From Incurvaria masculella (taxonomy: Eukaryota > Arthropoda > Insecta > Lepidoptera > Incurvariidae), in the NCBI GenBank assembly GCA_946894095.1, contig OX335657.1, positions 1,860,001 through 1,924,000 on the forward strand: DNA of 64,000 bases, written 5' to 3'. Made by a program: the position numbers and the translations under genes. Positions 34,087-43,879 of the stretch are shown piece by piece. The stretch's first letter is position 1; every line of letters starts with the position of its first letter. The notes under the pieces were generated by a model. The model was not told the DNA's origin and made no database searches. It saw only the letters and a list, made by a program, of their open reading frames with translations.

Positions 34087-34202
34087 CAAATACCGTGCTC
34101 CGCAAACTTCCCCTGAGGAAAATGGCTTTGACAACCGCTTGCCGTTTACTCGACTGAAAGATTCCTGATTCCTGAGCACGGATTTCAATGAATAGACCTA
34201 CA
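34087..34202. mobile_element. Palindromic MITE fragment
   Basis: ataccgtgctccgcaaactt, aaaatggctttgacaaccgc and ttcctgattcctgagcacgg match one half of the palindromic MITE. Confidence 0.55.
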
Positions 34203-34300
34203 GTAAGGCTTTATGCCTTGCTTGGAGTAATTTATTGCCTTGCCTATCACAAAATGTTCGATCCTTGATTAGCTAGCATACCCCTCAGCATTTCAGCTTT

Positions 34301-34436
34301 TTCCGTCCAGTTCAATGTAGCCGTGCAATATAAGGAAGGTCCTGGCATGGCACCTAGTTCCCATGTGGTGTGTTGGGCTAATGCCATGACAGAAAGTGTG
34401 GTATTAGCCATCCATGTCCAGTCACATAAAAAAAAA
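34301..34436 (+). repeat. SINE 3' end, ccacatgggaactagg subfamily
   Basis: It reads ccagttcaatgtagccgtgc, ggtcctggcatggcaccta, gttcccatgtggtgtgttgg, gtggtattagccatccatgt and an A tail. Confidence 0.8.
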
Positions 34437-34646
34437 CCTGAGACTAGTCATTCACACCATTTAATTAATGGAAGTATTTGAGGGATACACTAAATCGACT
34501 GTCCATGGATTTTTTAAATTTTTTGTAGAAATGTGAATACCTCATATAAATGTCAAATTTACTTTCAGCGTAATCTACATTTGAAGCATTGTAATCAGAA
34601 TTTGGAAATAAGAAAATAAGAAGATAAAAAGGAGTGGCCATGTCAA

Positions 34647-34690
34647 CCAAATGTCGCAGGTTCGAATCCTGCTTCCGACGAATGTCACGA
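34647..34690 (+). repeat. Orphan tRNA-like T arm
   Basis: gcaggttcgaatcctgc is a perfect T stem-loop, followed by ttccgacga. No matching D arm or anticodon arm precedes it, so it is a fragment of a tRNA-derived repeat and not a tRNA gene. Confidence 0.4.
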
Positions 34691-34834
34691 CCAAAAACTT
34701 TTTCGGATTATAGTTCAATTACAATGCTTCAAATATAGATTTCGCTTCAAATTGATGATACAACGGTAATATCGTATCTATTAAATCCATATTTTTTTTT
34801 TAACAATTTGTTTATGTTCTTTTAATATTACATC

Positions 34835-35001
34835 TTTGTTGATATAGCGGCATAATAAACACACACTCTCTAAAAATGTCACCTGCCTACCTATTACGTT
34901 TGACTTGACTTGACTTGACTGACGGACGGACAGACGGACGGGTGGAAAATGGAGGCTTAGTAATGGGGTTTCGCTGGTACCCTTTGGGTACGGAACTCTA
35001 A
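34835..35001 (+). mobile_element. GTCC-class MITE, truncated, with TTGAC microsatellite
   Basis: gatatagcggcataataaac, acctgcctacctattacg, ggacggacagacgg and ccctttgggtacgga identify the 3' half of the element. In place of the usual segment before gacggac it has (TTGAC)4 at about 34900-34920. Confidence 0.7.
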
Positions 35002-35464
35002 TAGATGTGTTGGCAAATATACTGTCGATTCAGTGTATGAGGCATACACTGAATGCCTTTATTCAATGATGTAAATAACCCGTATTAAGCCCACAGCCTA
35101 AAGTTTCTATAGCGCGGCCAAAAATTAATAATATCTAAATGTTAGCGGAAAGATTTAATTTTATCCTCAAATCTTAAATTAGCGCGAATCAACACAAAGG
35201 ATTGTCGTAAATTAACGAGCATTGCTTCGGAAAATTGTCACTTAAAAGTTTCGGGTTTTACATTCGCCTGGAATAATTTTCCATCTTAAATGATCGGTGT
35301 CCAAAGTTGGGCTATAAATTGAGCCACGAGGCGACAGCCTAGTGTCCGCGACGAAACGTAAGAGCGCGTGAAATAGAAACGTTTTAGCGCACAGGGGCGT
35401 GGGGACTTGACTTTCATCCGAGGTCCTCGTTTCGATCGCCCCGTTCTCGAAAATATACTCGGAA

Positions 35465-35600
35465 TTATTTGGAGATTGCAATTTATTTATTTATATATTT
35501 ATTTATTTATTTGGAGAAGAACAGAGAACAGGTTACATACACATGAATAAAATATTATAAATTTAAATTAAGCTACGCCTGCCTAGAAAATTAATATAAT
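35465..35600 (-). repeat. LINE 3' tail ending in (AAAT)n
   Basis: atttatttatttatatattt and tttatttatttatttggaga are followed by a body fragment. The pattern equals the 3' end of a minus-strand LINE, heavily 5'-truncated. Confidence 0.45.
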
Positions 35601-35664
35601 ATAAATGCGGTATCATTTATTATGTAACTGATGACCGAACCCACCGTCAAGAAATTAGTACGAC

Positions 35665-36008
35665 ACGCGGCATTCCCGAAGGAATGAGGTGCCATGCCAG
35701 GACGTTCCCATTATAACCACGGTTACATTGAACTGGATGGAAAAAACAGACAACTTTTCATTGCCTCTTCGAGTATCTTTTCATCCAATGCGATGGTACG
35801 AGTCCTGGCGGGCTTAACCCTACCACCTAGTAGGGGAGTAGGACCTACAATTGTACGTGGATTCCTAACCATGGAAGCTCGCATTCGTGACGAAGTGAAC
35901 TTATCCAACTCAGAAAGAGAAAGAAAGTGGTGCATAACCGGGGCGATGTTTTGAACCCATAACCTCTCGCATGAAAGGCAAGTCCTCTAGCCCCTACCTA
36001 GATCACGA
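35665..36008 (-). repeat. tRNA-derived SINE
   Basis: Its landmarks are cattcccgaaggaatgaggt, gccatgccaggacgttccc, ttacattgaactggatgg, cctagtaggggagtagg, aactcagaaagagaaag, and a reversed head ending ctagatcacgag. The palindromic MITE at 36014 follows directly. Confidence 0.85.
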
Positions 36009-36013
36009 GTTCA

Positions 36014-36239
36014 ACAGGTCTATTCCTGGCAATCATAATCAGGAATCAGGAATCCTGAGTCTAGAAAACCGCTTTTATAGCGATTTTCAAAGCGAGTTTT
36101 TCGACGGAAAGCCTTGATTTATTAAAAACACTATGCTCCAGAATATTTTCGTTAAGAAAATCGCTTTGAAAACCGCTACAAAAGCGGTTTTCTAGCCTCA
36201 GGATTCCTGATTACGGAATGCCAGGAATAGGCCTGCAGG
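36014..36239. mobile_element. Palindromic CAGGTCTATTCC MITE
   Basis: acaggtctattcctggcaat is mirrored by gccaggaataggcctgcagg. It is complete and sits at the 5' edge of the preceding SINE. After it, gggttaggggctagaggaaag repeats part of the SINE head region. Confidence 0.85.
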
Positions 36240-37089
36240 GTTAGGGGCTAGAGGAAAGGCAAGTAGTCACATTACTTTTTTAGATGCGTTTGGAATTGAT
36301 AAGATAAGTTAATTTAGATAACATTTGCAAAATAGTGTCAAAAATTAGTTCAATGCATACGTATATGTACAATTAATAATTGTTCCACTTTTTCAGGTAA
36401 TGGATGGATGTTGTTTCAAGATAACGAACGTTGAGATTCATATAATGTTACTGAGCCTATAAAACAACTGTGTAATAAATATCAGAGTTTAGAAACATAG
36501 TAAAGAGGTTCCGTACGGAAAGGTGTAATTCCTTCGTGATTGCACAATTTACGTAAAATTCAAATTGCAATTAATCGATTGAGGTTTGAACTTTCTTTTC
36601 CCTTTAAAATACGCTCGAAACGACCCGGGTCGCGGTCTGATTTGAAACATCGTTACCAAAAAGCACGCTCAAAACTGGTCCGATTCGCGCTTACAGCCCT
36701 CAAAATAGCGTCCCGTGAACGGTATGACGTTAGCGCTGCGTCACGCAATGCCGTACACAGTGCTCACGCTTCGGAGGTAGAACACCGTGTGTGGAACTGT
36801 CAATGTCATTTTTTGGCGTTTGTAAACAGTAATCATCGTCTTTCCACCGTGTTTTTTCAAAATCCTCCGTTCAAAAGTCAAGTTCAGCTTAGAGTAATTG
36901 ATAAGATTCAAATTTGAGTTGAACTACGAGAACTAATGTCTGTTTCATGTTTGTTATTTTTTTTCCGTAAGCGCGTACACAAACTGTCCGAATCGTTTGT
37001 AATGCTTACTGCTTTGAGCGTGCAATCTGATTCGGGACGCTTGTGAACGCTTTTAGCAGTGTACTCGATTATAGTTTAAATCGGAACGC
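36240..37089. other. No recognised gene; long open frame at 36540-36917
   Basis: The 125-codon plus-strand frame at 36540-36917 has a mixed basic composition and no recognisable domain. cacgctcaaa occurs here and in reverse near 37015, suggesting an old TIR element rather than a gene. Confidence 0.3.
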
Positions 37090-37740
37090 ACTGCCGAAGT
37101 CTCAGCGTATTGGTTGCCGCCGAAATTCGGCGTCCTGATTGGTCCGTTCATCTTGGCCATAGCGCCGCCGGCCGGCGCGCATCAAACAGCAGTGACAACT
37201 GACTTTCGCGCGCGAGCGAACCAACTTCTGGCCGTCGCAGATCCACAAAACCAAAGAACATTCTTTGCATAGACTACGTTTATCTAGAACAGTGACCTCA
37301 GTGACTATCCTATCAGTCTTGTTGCTTAGAAGAGACTGCACCGCACCGCTGCCGCCGCCGCTGCCGCCAATCTAAGCCGGTGCGCGGGATGAAAGGTCGT
37401 AAGGTTAGTAAGTCAAACCTCAATCAAATTGCAACAATACAGTCCACTTACTTTCGTAGATCTCAAAACAAAATACATTATTCATTATTTGTGATGGTAT
37501 GTATGAATTTTAACGCTTTCTGATAAATCTGTAAGAATTTACGATTCATTTAAAATCAAATTAAAAGTAAAAAAAAACCTATGGCGAAACTCAAAGGCTT
37601 GGATGGGTACGGCGGCGGCGCGCGGCAGGCGCGGTTCCGGTTCGAGACGATAGATGTCGTTCGATGATCACCACTTCCGGCCTGTCTTGAGCTTCCGCCG
37701 GCGCCCTGTCGCTCAGCCTGGAAATATTATCAATTTAATT
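37090..37740. promoter_or_regulatory. CpG-rich island, candidate promoter and exon
   Basis: Two GC-rich blocks (37100-37390 and 37600-37720) stand out from AT-rich surroundings and match no repeat in the window. Block 1 has attggtccg (reverse CCAAT), tcagtgac and tatcagtc (initiator-like), and ends ggtcgtaagg, a possible donor. Block 2 on the minus strand follows atatttccag at 37718 and is open to a stop at 37591 (LSDRAPAEAQDRPEVVIIER at its start). Neither reading is recognised as a known protein. Confidence 0.3.
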
Positions 37741-37910
37741 TTATTGGTGAAATTGGGCAGTCACGGTACTTTAGGCCTCGTGTACACTCTGTGGCAAGAA
37801 GGTTGATATTTGGAATCTAATGTCGAGCAACAAATATCGGTGTCCGCCATTGACTTATATATTACTTCGTAAGGACCCGGTCAACGCGCACGACTAATGG
37901 CACCAGTACG

Positions 37911-37943
37911 TTGGCCCTAAAATAATAGTTTTAGGGCCAACGC
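37911..37943. repeat. Small perfect hairpin
   Basis: gttggccctaaaa and its complement flank a short loop (taatag). It has no known role. Confidence 0.4.
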
Positions 37944-38300
37944 GACTCAGTCGTCTGCGGACCACTGTAGAGTGATGTTGAGTCGTGAAAATGCCTAGTT
38001 GCGTAGTAAAAGGGTGCATAAAATACGATACGAAAGTTATAAAGACACATGGAATAACGTATAATCGATAAGTAAACTCAGATAATATTTTTTCCTGTTT
38101 AACAATTGATATTTTGATTGATAGCATTTTCAATCGATAATTTAATTAACTACCAAAGTTCATAAGCGGGCAAGTGACGCCATGCCGCGCGTCGCACGTG
38201 TAGGTGAACTAACCTTGTACGGGCGTCCTTTTTATTTCTGGTTTATTTTGGAGTCGATATGAGTATGAGTGGGTTATCAAAGATTTTTTTTAATGTGATC

Positions 38301-38945
38301 TATCATGCGAATACTCGAAATAAACGTCCCGACCTGATCTACTTGCCTGTTATGTCAAAATTAGTTTTCGTTTTATCTTGGGAAACACTGGTCATAGACC
38401 TATCATGCGACCACTCAAAGTAAACGTCCCGACCTGATCTACCTGCCTGTCATGTCAAAATTTGTTTTCGTTATATCTTGGGAAACAGTGGTTGTAGACC
38501 CATGATGCGACCACTCAAAGTAAACGTCCCGACCTGATCTACCTGCCTGTCATGTCAAAATTTGTTTTCGTTATATCTTGGGAAATAGTGGTTGTAGACC
38601 CATCATGCGACCACTCAAAGTAAACGTCCCGACCTGATCTACCTGCCTGTCATGTCTACGTCTCGACCAGTGTTTCCCAAGATATAACGAAAACAAATTT
38701 TGATTGTTTTCGTTTGACATGACAGGCAGGTAGATCAGGTCGGGACGTTTACTTTGAGTGGTCGCATGATGGGTCTACGACCAGTGTTTCCCAAGATATA
38801 ACGAAAACCAATTTTGACATGACAGGCAGGTAGATCAGGTCGGGAGGTTTACTTCGAGTGGTCGCATGATGGGTCTACGACCAGTGTTTCCCAAGATATA
38901 ACGAAAACAAATTTTGACCAAACAGGCAGGTAGATCACAGACCAA
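38301..38945. repeat. Inverted tandem array of 100-bp units
   Basis: Units carrying ccactcaaagtaaacgtccc recur at 38311, 38411, 38511 and 38611, exactly 100 bp apart. The same unit then runs in the opposite orientation (gtcgcatgatgggtctacga at 38761 and 38861). The turn is near 38655-38720, where a spacer with a duplicated ttttcgtt segment lies. About 3.6 units are forward and 2.8 reverse. Confidence 0.9.
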
Positions 38946-39451
38946 GCAGGTACAAGAGAAAATTCAAATTGTATTTAACTTGAATACCTTGAAATTACAA
39001 AAAACATTTTTCATTCTTAATTATTTTTTTGTTAGTCGATTTTTTTTTCGACTGTACTAAATGAACATAAAAGTTAAACTAAAAAGAAAACATTTATAAG
39101 TACGCAGGTACAAGGTTACATCGTTAGACCTAATGCAACATCGCGGCGAGTTGTCAACACGGCTTTGACACGGCGCTCGCGTAGTTCTTCCGAGTTTGGA
39201 TAGATGGCGCTACTTTTTTCTTGTATGGAGAAGATTTGTTTCAACTCTATATGAGGGCGTATCCTTACCTTTGAAATCATTGGTGTCCGCATATTTTAGA
39301 TTTTTCTGTAATTGTAATGGTAACACAGAAAACAAAACGTTTATGGGAATTTTCTTTTTACTTTAAAATCATTCCGTTTGGATTTTTTAAAATAAAAAAA
39401 ATTTGCAGGCTGCCTGATATTAGATATTAAATGTATACAATAAAAATTATT

Positions 39452-39565
39452 AAACCACCTTCATCACTAAAGTGTTAATTACTTGTACTGGTATTGACTG
39501 CAAGCTCTTAAGAAAACCTCTAATAAGTGGCGATTGAGCTAATCGGCAGTAGGTTAGTTTTATTT
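39452..39565 (-). mobile_element. TTA-target MITE, partial
   Basis: accttcatcactaaagtgtt, aattacttgtactggtattg and gctaatcggcagtagg match the reversed interior of the element at 23193-23341. Confidence 0.5.
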
Positions 39566-39569
39566 ATTA

Positions 39570-39942
39570 GGCCTCAAGTGGCGCGACACTTCGGCGATCG
39601 CTCTCCGAAGTTAAGCAACGCTGGGTCCGGTCCGGTCTTGGATGGGTGACCATTCGACTGGTGAGAGAGGCTGGCCGTGGTTCGGATTCCACGTTAAACT
39701 GTAGGTCCCCTTCCTTACTTACTAGGCGGTAGGGTTAATCCCGCCCGGGTTGGTACAATCGCATTGGATGAACGATGGTCGAAGCGGCAATTAAAATTAT
39801 CCGTGTTTTCCATCCAGTTCAATGTAGCCGTGCAATATAAGGAGGGTCCTGGCATGGCACCTAGTTCCCATGTGGTGTGTTGGGCTAATAACATGACAGA
39901 AGGTGTGGTATTAGCCATCCATGTTCAGTCACATAAAAAAAA
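39570..39942 (+). repeat. 5S-rRNA-headed SINE
   Basis: 39600-39655 reads tctccgaagttaagcaacgc, gggtccggtc and cttggatgggtgacc. These are the A-box/IE/C-box region of a 5S rRNA gene. It passes directly into the body shared with the tRNA-headed SINEs (gtggttcggattcc, cccgcccgggttggtac, ccagttcaatgtagccgtgc, cccatgtggtgtgttgg) and an A tail. This makes it a SINE3-type head on the local SINE tail. Confidence 0.75.
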
Positions 39943-40097
39943 GGTGAAAAATGATCTTAGTCGGGTGAGTCCGTTAGTCCCCTGCACATGCGAGGGAATA
40001 AATGCAGTGGGTGAAATTTTATTATTTTTTCGTGCCGATAGTGATGCATTTTTATACTTATTTTAATGAAACGAATCCAAATATTACTGGACACTAA

Positions 40098-40256
40098 TGC
40101 TGAGATTCATAAAGATCACCTGTACTTGGCTGAGTCAAAGTATGGCTTCCAAATGTCAAAATTTGACATTAGTTTCATAAATGTTATGTCAAAACTGACA
40201 GCCGGAAGGCGCACTTTGGCTCGGCCAAATACAAGTGAGCTTTATGAATCTCAGCA
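40098..40256. mobile_element. TAA-target MITE (PIF/Harbinger type)
   Basis: The inverted ends read TGCTGAGATTCATAAAG and continue to the tacttggctgag/ctcggccaaata region. TAA flanks both sides (40095-40097 and 40257-40259). It is 159 bp and is inserted at the edge of a SINE fragment. Confidence 0.8.
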
Positions 40257-40257
40257 T

Positions 40258-40445
40258 AAGTGCCATGCTAGGAACGTCATTATGCTGTACGGTTATTTGA
40301 ACTGGATGAATAAAATAGAATAATTGCATTGAGACTCCGATCATCTTCCGTTCAATGCGGAGTAAGTAAGGGGACCTACAGTTTTACTTAGAATCCGATC
40401 CACGGCCTGGCTCAACGGTCCTAAGCGAATACCTAACCAAAACCC
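40258..40445 (-). repeat. SINE fragment, variant body
   Basis: aagtgccatgctaggaacgt, ttatttgaactggatga, atcttccgttcaatgcgg and aaggggacctacagttttac match the SINE in reverse. Confidence 0.65.
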
Positions 40446-40472
40446 GACTACAACATCTAATATTTACGCGTC

Positions 40473-40928
40473 GCGTCTCGTAGCTTAGTGGCGCAGGGAC
40501 TTGGTAACAGGTAACGGAGGTCTGGGTTCAAATCCCCGTCCCAATTATGCAACACTGCTTTTCTTTCTGAGTAGGATTAGTGCATTTGGGCACGATTGTG
40601 AGCTGCTCCATGGTTCAGAATCCAGGTACAGGAGGTCCTAGCATACCAGAGGCCACTGTGTTTTTCATTCAGAGTTGAATAAGTGCATTTCGTCACGAAT
40701 GCGAGCTGTTCCATGGTTCGGAATCCATGTTAAACTGTAGGTCCACTCCCCCTACTAGGTGGTAGGGTTTAAGCCCGCCCGGGTTGGTACCATCGCATTG
40801 GATGAAAAGATGGTGGAAGCGGCAATGGAAAATTGTTCGAGTTTTTCATCCAGTTCAATGTAGCCGTGCCCATAAATCCTAATAGTTGTGTGGTATTAGC
40901 CATCCATGTCAGGTTGCATAAAAAAAAG
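40473..40928 (+). repeat. tRNA-derived SINE with internal duplication
   Basis: The head cgtagcttagtggcgcaggg plus gggttcaaatcccc gives clear A- and B-box sequences. The body then repeats: agtgcatttgggcacgattg with ctccatggttcagaatcc comes first, then a piece of head (gcataccagaggccactg), then agtgcatttcgtcacgaatg and the normal body to an A tail. This looks like a composite of two SINE copies. Confidence 0.85.
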
Positions 40929-41082
40929 ATTAAACTATTTAAATGATATTTGAATGCTATTGCTTTTAAGTGAAACTGGGGACCTTAACAACTGATGACT
41001 CTAAAGAGAAAATGCCCATTAATTGTCAAAGAAGTAATTTATTACAACACCACGAGGGCTATGGACAGGGTTGCTGGTTTCA

Positions 41083-41185
41083 CTTTTTCATTTATTTAAA
41101 CTTTTTGGTAGTCAAACTACACTTGTTACGTCACAAAGATCCGCGGATTCGATCAACCCAGTGAAGAAGTAATGTCAAAATCAAC
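41083..41185 (-). repeat. LINE 3' tail (gtagtttgactacc family)
   Basis: ggtagtcaaactacacttgt, then cacaaagatccgcggattcg and aacccagtgaagaag, is the reversed 3' end only. Confidence 0.6.
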
Positions 41186-41325
41186 CCAGTAAAGAACCTC
41201 CCCTGGTATTGAATTACGTTGCTTTTGGTCGCTGCTTCTTATGGAAAAAACCGAAAAATAATGACAGCGCACCTATAAACAAATTTAGAGATGGTATCAA
41301 TTTTTATTCATAGGTTTATGTATTT

Positions 41326-41698
41326 GAGCGGCCCGTAGCTTAGGGGGACGAGGGACTTGTCTCCCACGCCAGAGGAAATGGGTTCGATCCCTGCCCTGTC
41401 ATGCAACGCTCTCTTCCTCTTATTGAGTTGGATACGTTCATTTCGTCACAAATGCGAGCTGTTCTATGGTTCGGAATCCATGTAAAACGAAAATTCCCTT
41501 CCCCCTACAAGGTAGTAGGGTTGAGCCCGCTCGGCTCGGCATGGCATTGGATAAAAGTAAGGTCGAAGTGGCAATGAAAAATTGTCCGTGTTCTTCATCC
41601 AGTTCAAGTAACCCGTTCAAAAGGGAAGCCCTTGCGTGGCACCTAACTCCTACGGGAATGTTGGGTGTGTAGCCATCCATGTCCAGTTACATAAAAAC
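41326..41698 (+). repeat. tRNA-derived SINE, full length
   Basis: The head gcggcccgtagcttaggggg and B-box-like gggttcgatccctgcc are followed by the usual body and 3' end (gtagccatccatgtccag, ttacataaaaac). The body is more diverged than in the 43.2 kb copy. Confidence 0.85.
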
Positions 41699-41748
41699 TG
41701 GACAACTCTAAAACGCGGCGTGTCCGCGGAAAAAGTGTGTAGCTGGCA

Positions 41749-41797
41749 CAGAAATCGGAATTTACTAAACCGATTTTAGTATATTCCGATTTCTGCG
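41749..41797. mobile_element. 49-bp hairpin insertion between 10-bp direct repeats
   Basis: cagaaatcggaat and its complement form a hairpin. gtagctggca is present on both sides (41739-41748 and 41798-41807). A 10-bp duplication would fit a Mutator-like event, but the element is very small. Confidence 0.55.
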
Positions 41798-42146
41798 GTA
41801 GCTGGCAACCCTGCCGGCGGAGGGACGAGGGGTCGGGGGTGAGGGGCGAGTAGGCTGCATCCCTCGCAGCAACCACCGCGTGGCAATTAAAGTTGGAGCT
41901 TTACGCCGAAGACAATTTAACTTTTTCCAGGGCCTCGTCGCCGGGAGTTTGCATATTATTGAAAGAAAGACGTGAATTAGCATGATATTGGGAGCCCCGA
42001 CCCGCTGGTGGAGAGGTTGGTTTAGCGCGCGGCTGATTCCATGAAGAGGGACACACGTTCGATTATTGAGACATTGCAGGCATAGATAAAAAGGAAGGAG
42101 ATATGCCATCTGTTGTTGTATAGCCATCCGCGTCAGGTTGCATAAA

Positions 42147-42434
42147 AACCGGTCAAGTGCGAGTCGGACTCGCACACGAAGGGTTTCGTACCATCGTACA
42201 AGATTTACCACAAAAAACACGTTTTTAGTATGGGGCCCTCCTTTAATTTTTATTATTTTATAATTGTACCTGTTTGTTGTTATCGCGGCTGAATCAATAC
42301 ATAATCTGTGAAAATTTCACCTTACTACCTGTTACGGTTCATGAGATACAGCCCTGTGACAGACGGACGTACGGACGGACAGCGGAGGCTTAGTAATAGG
42401 GTTCCGTTTTCACCCTTTGGGTACGGAACCCTAA
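42147..42434 (+). mobile_element. GTCC-microsatellite MITE
   Basis: It runs from ccggtcaagtgcgagtcgga to ccctttgggtacggaaccct, with only a short (GGAC)n tract. It is inserted at the A tail of a SINE 3' end (gtatagccatccgcgtcagg at 42120). Confidence 0.9.
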
Positions 42435-42978
42435 AAACTAATAAAAAATGTTTGTTGCACTGTTCCATTGTATCGTTGAAACTCGAAATAAACGTCTCCA
42501 CATTAGTAGTGATCGGATTCGTGAGCGAATTGTCTGGCCGGCGCTACCGCCAATGAATGTATTTCCACTATTAGGTGGCAGCGCTGCCGCCAAAATGAGT
42601 GATTTATGATCGCCCGACATTCGTCACACGCTGGTTTCAACACCAGCATTCCTTTCATGCATTTTGTCCTGGAAACCTGGTGTCCCTATCTGAATGGAAA
42701 GACCCGATCAGATTGGATTCGCAGCCGGACATATAGAAACATAAATAGTAAAATAAATAAATGGATAGGCTATTTTGTCTCCGCAAATAGTATTTTATTA
42801 AATACCAACAGTTTCAGTTATTTGAAATATAAGTGCAATAGATTAAATAAGTGAAGATCGCTGTCAGGAAAGCTCTTACAAGCTATAGCGTCACAGATAC
42901 ATTGGATAGCTTGTTTTCATTAGTAAATAAAACAAAAAAAGAGTAAGACCTTAATTGAAAAACCCACCGAGCACAGGA

Positions 42979-43095
42979 CGTGTATTCTTGGCATTCAGTC
43001 ATTGCGGATTCAGTAGAGTTAACAGAAGAAGAATTTACTTTGACATTACGGTTAACTCTACTGAATCCGCAATGACTGAATGCCAAGAATACACG
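42979..43095. mobile_element. 117-bp miniature element with perfect 45-bp arms (copy 2)
   Basis: It is identical to 24341-24457 apart from one base at the loop edge. The flanks cagga (left) and ccctg (right) extend the inverted symmetry by a few bases. Near identity implies a recent move. Confidence 0.85.
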
Positions 43096-43185
43096 CCCTG
43101 GTAGGACTAGAACTTTTAGGCTAAAGTGCAAAATCTCTGTTTAGTTCTACCAAAAACGTAAGTTTGGCAGTAGCATTTAGGTATT

Positions 43186-43602
43186 TTTTTTTTTTTTTTT
43201 ATGCGACCTGACATGGATGGCTAATACCACACAACTACCGTTATGATATTAGCCCAATACACCACATTCCCGAAGGAATTAGGTGCCATGCCAGGACCTT
43301 CCCTTTATGAGCACGGCTACATTGAACTGGATGGAAAACACGGACAATTTTTTGTTGCCGCTTCGACCATCTTTTCATCCAATGCGATGGTACCAACCCG
43401 GGCGGGCTTAAACCCTACCACCTAGTAGGGGAAGGGGACCTACAGTTTTACATGGATTCCGAACCATGGAGCAGCTCGCATTCGTGACGAAATGCACTTA
43501 TCGAACTCTGAAAGAGAAAGACAGTGGTGCAAGTTGGTATTGAACCCGGGTCTCTGGTACGCTAGGCCAGTCCCCGCGCCACTAGGCTACGAGCCGCTCG
43601 AA
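43186..43602 (-). repeat. tRNA-derived SINE, full length, best-preserved copy
   Basis: T-run, atgcgacctgacatggatgg, ctaataccacacaactaccg, cattcccgaaggaattaggt, ctacattgaactggatggaa, cctagtaggggaagggg, ggagcagctcgcattcgtga, and a reversed head ccactaggctacgagccgct. Read on the minus strand the head has tagcctagtggc (A box) and gggttcaatacc (B box). It serves as a local consensus for the family. Confidence 0.92.
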
Positions 43603-43650
43603 TATGCCGCTAGGTATGACTATTTTAAAACTTACGCGAGAAATAACTTT

Positions 43651-43745
43651 AATATTTAGCTTGAAGATGGAGCCTATGTGAGGCTCCGAAACGTCGAGCA
43701 GCACGTGCTGCTCCTCACACGCGCGGTAAGCTAAACTAAATATTA
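43651..43745 (+). ncRNA. Hammerhead-ribozyme-like motif, probably degenerate
   Basis: An outer stem aatatttagc pairs with gctaaactaaatatt. Inside are ttgaaga, a perfect 6-bp stem ggagcc/ggctcc with a 7-nt loop, then gaaac, and then the palindrome gagcagcacgtgctgctc. The order matches a hammerhead (CUGANGA, stem II, GAAA), but the first core base is T instead of C and an extra T precedes stem II. Such motifs are known in Penelope-like elements. Activity is unlikely as written. Confidence 0.35.
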
Positions 43746-43879
43746 CAGCATTTAGGTTGTCATTCATGATATCAAATATCGCACTCATCAAAGAAAGAAG
43801 CTCTTATTTACTTACTCTGTGATAAATCGTGTATTATGTAATTAATGAAGACGAAAAAAAGTGAAAAAAAAATGATAAC

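Noticed and set aside
35694..35954. 86-aa and overlapping 70-aa proteins
   Set aside because: Both are translations of SINE body sequence; near-identical peptides occur at 43.3 and 57.9 kb for the same reason.
36540..36917. 125-codon open frame as a gene
   Set aside because: No domain, no splice support, and nearby inverted blocks suggest an old transposon.
38301..38945. CRISPR array
   Set aside because: Units are contiguous 100-bp repeats without unique spacers and reverse orientation midway, in a eukaryotic genome.
39600..39660. 5S rRNA gene
   Set aside because: Only the internal promoter region is present, and it runs straight into a SINE body.
40473..40550. tRNA gene candidate
   Set aside because: The head is followed by the SINE body and A tail and is repeated through the window; it is a SINE promoter.
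41438..41876. Protein frames on both strands
   Set aside because: They fall within a SINE and the following GC-rich segment, are out of register with each other and show no family.
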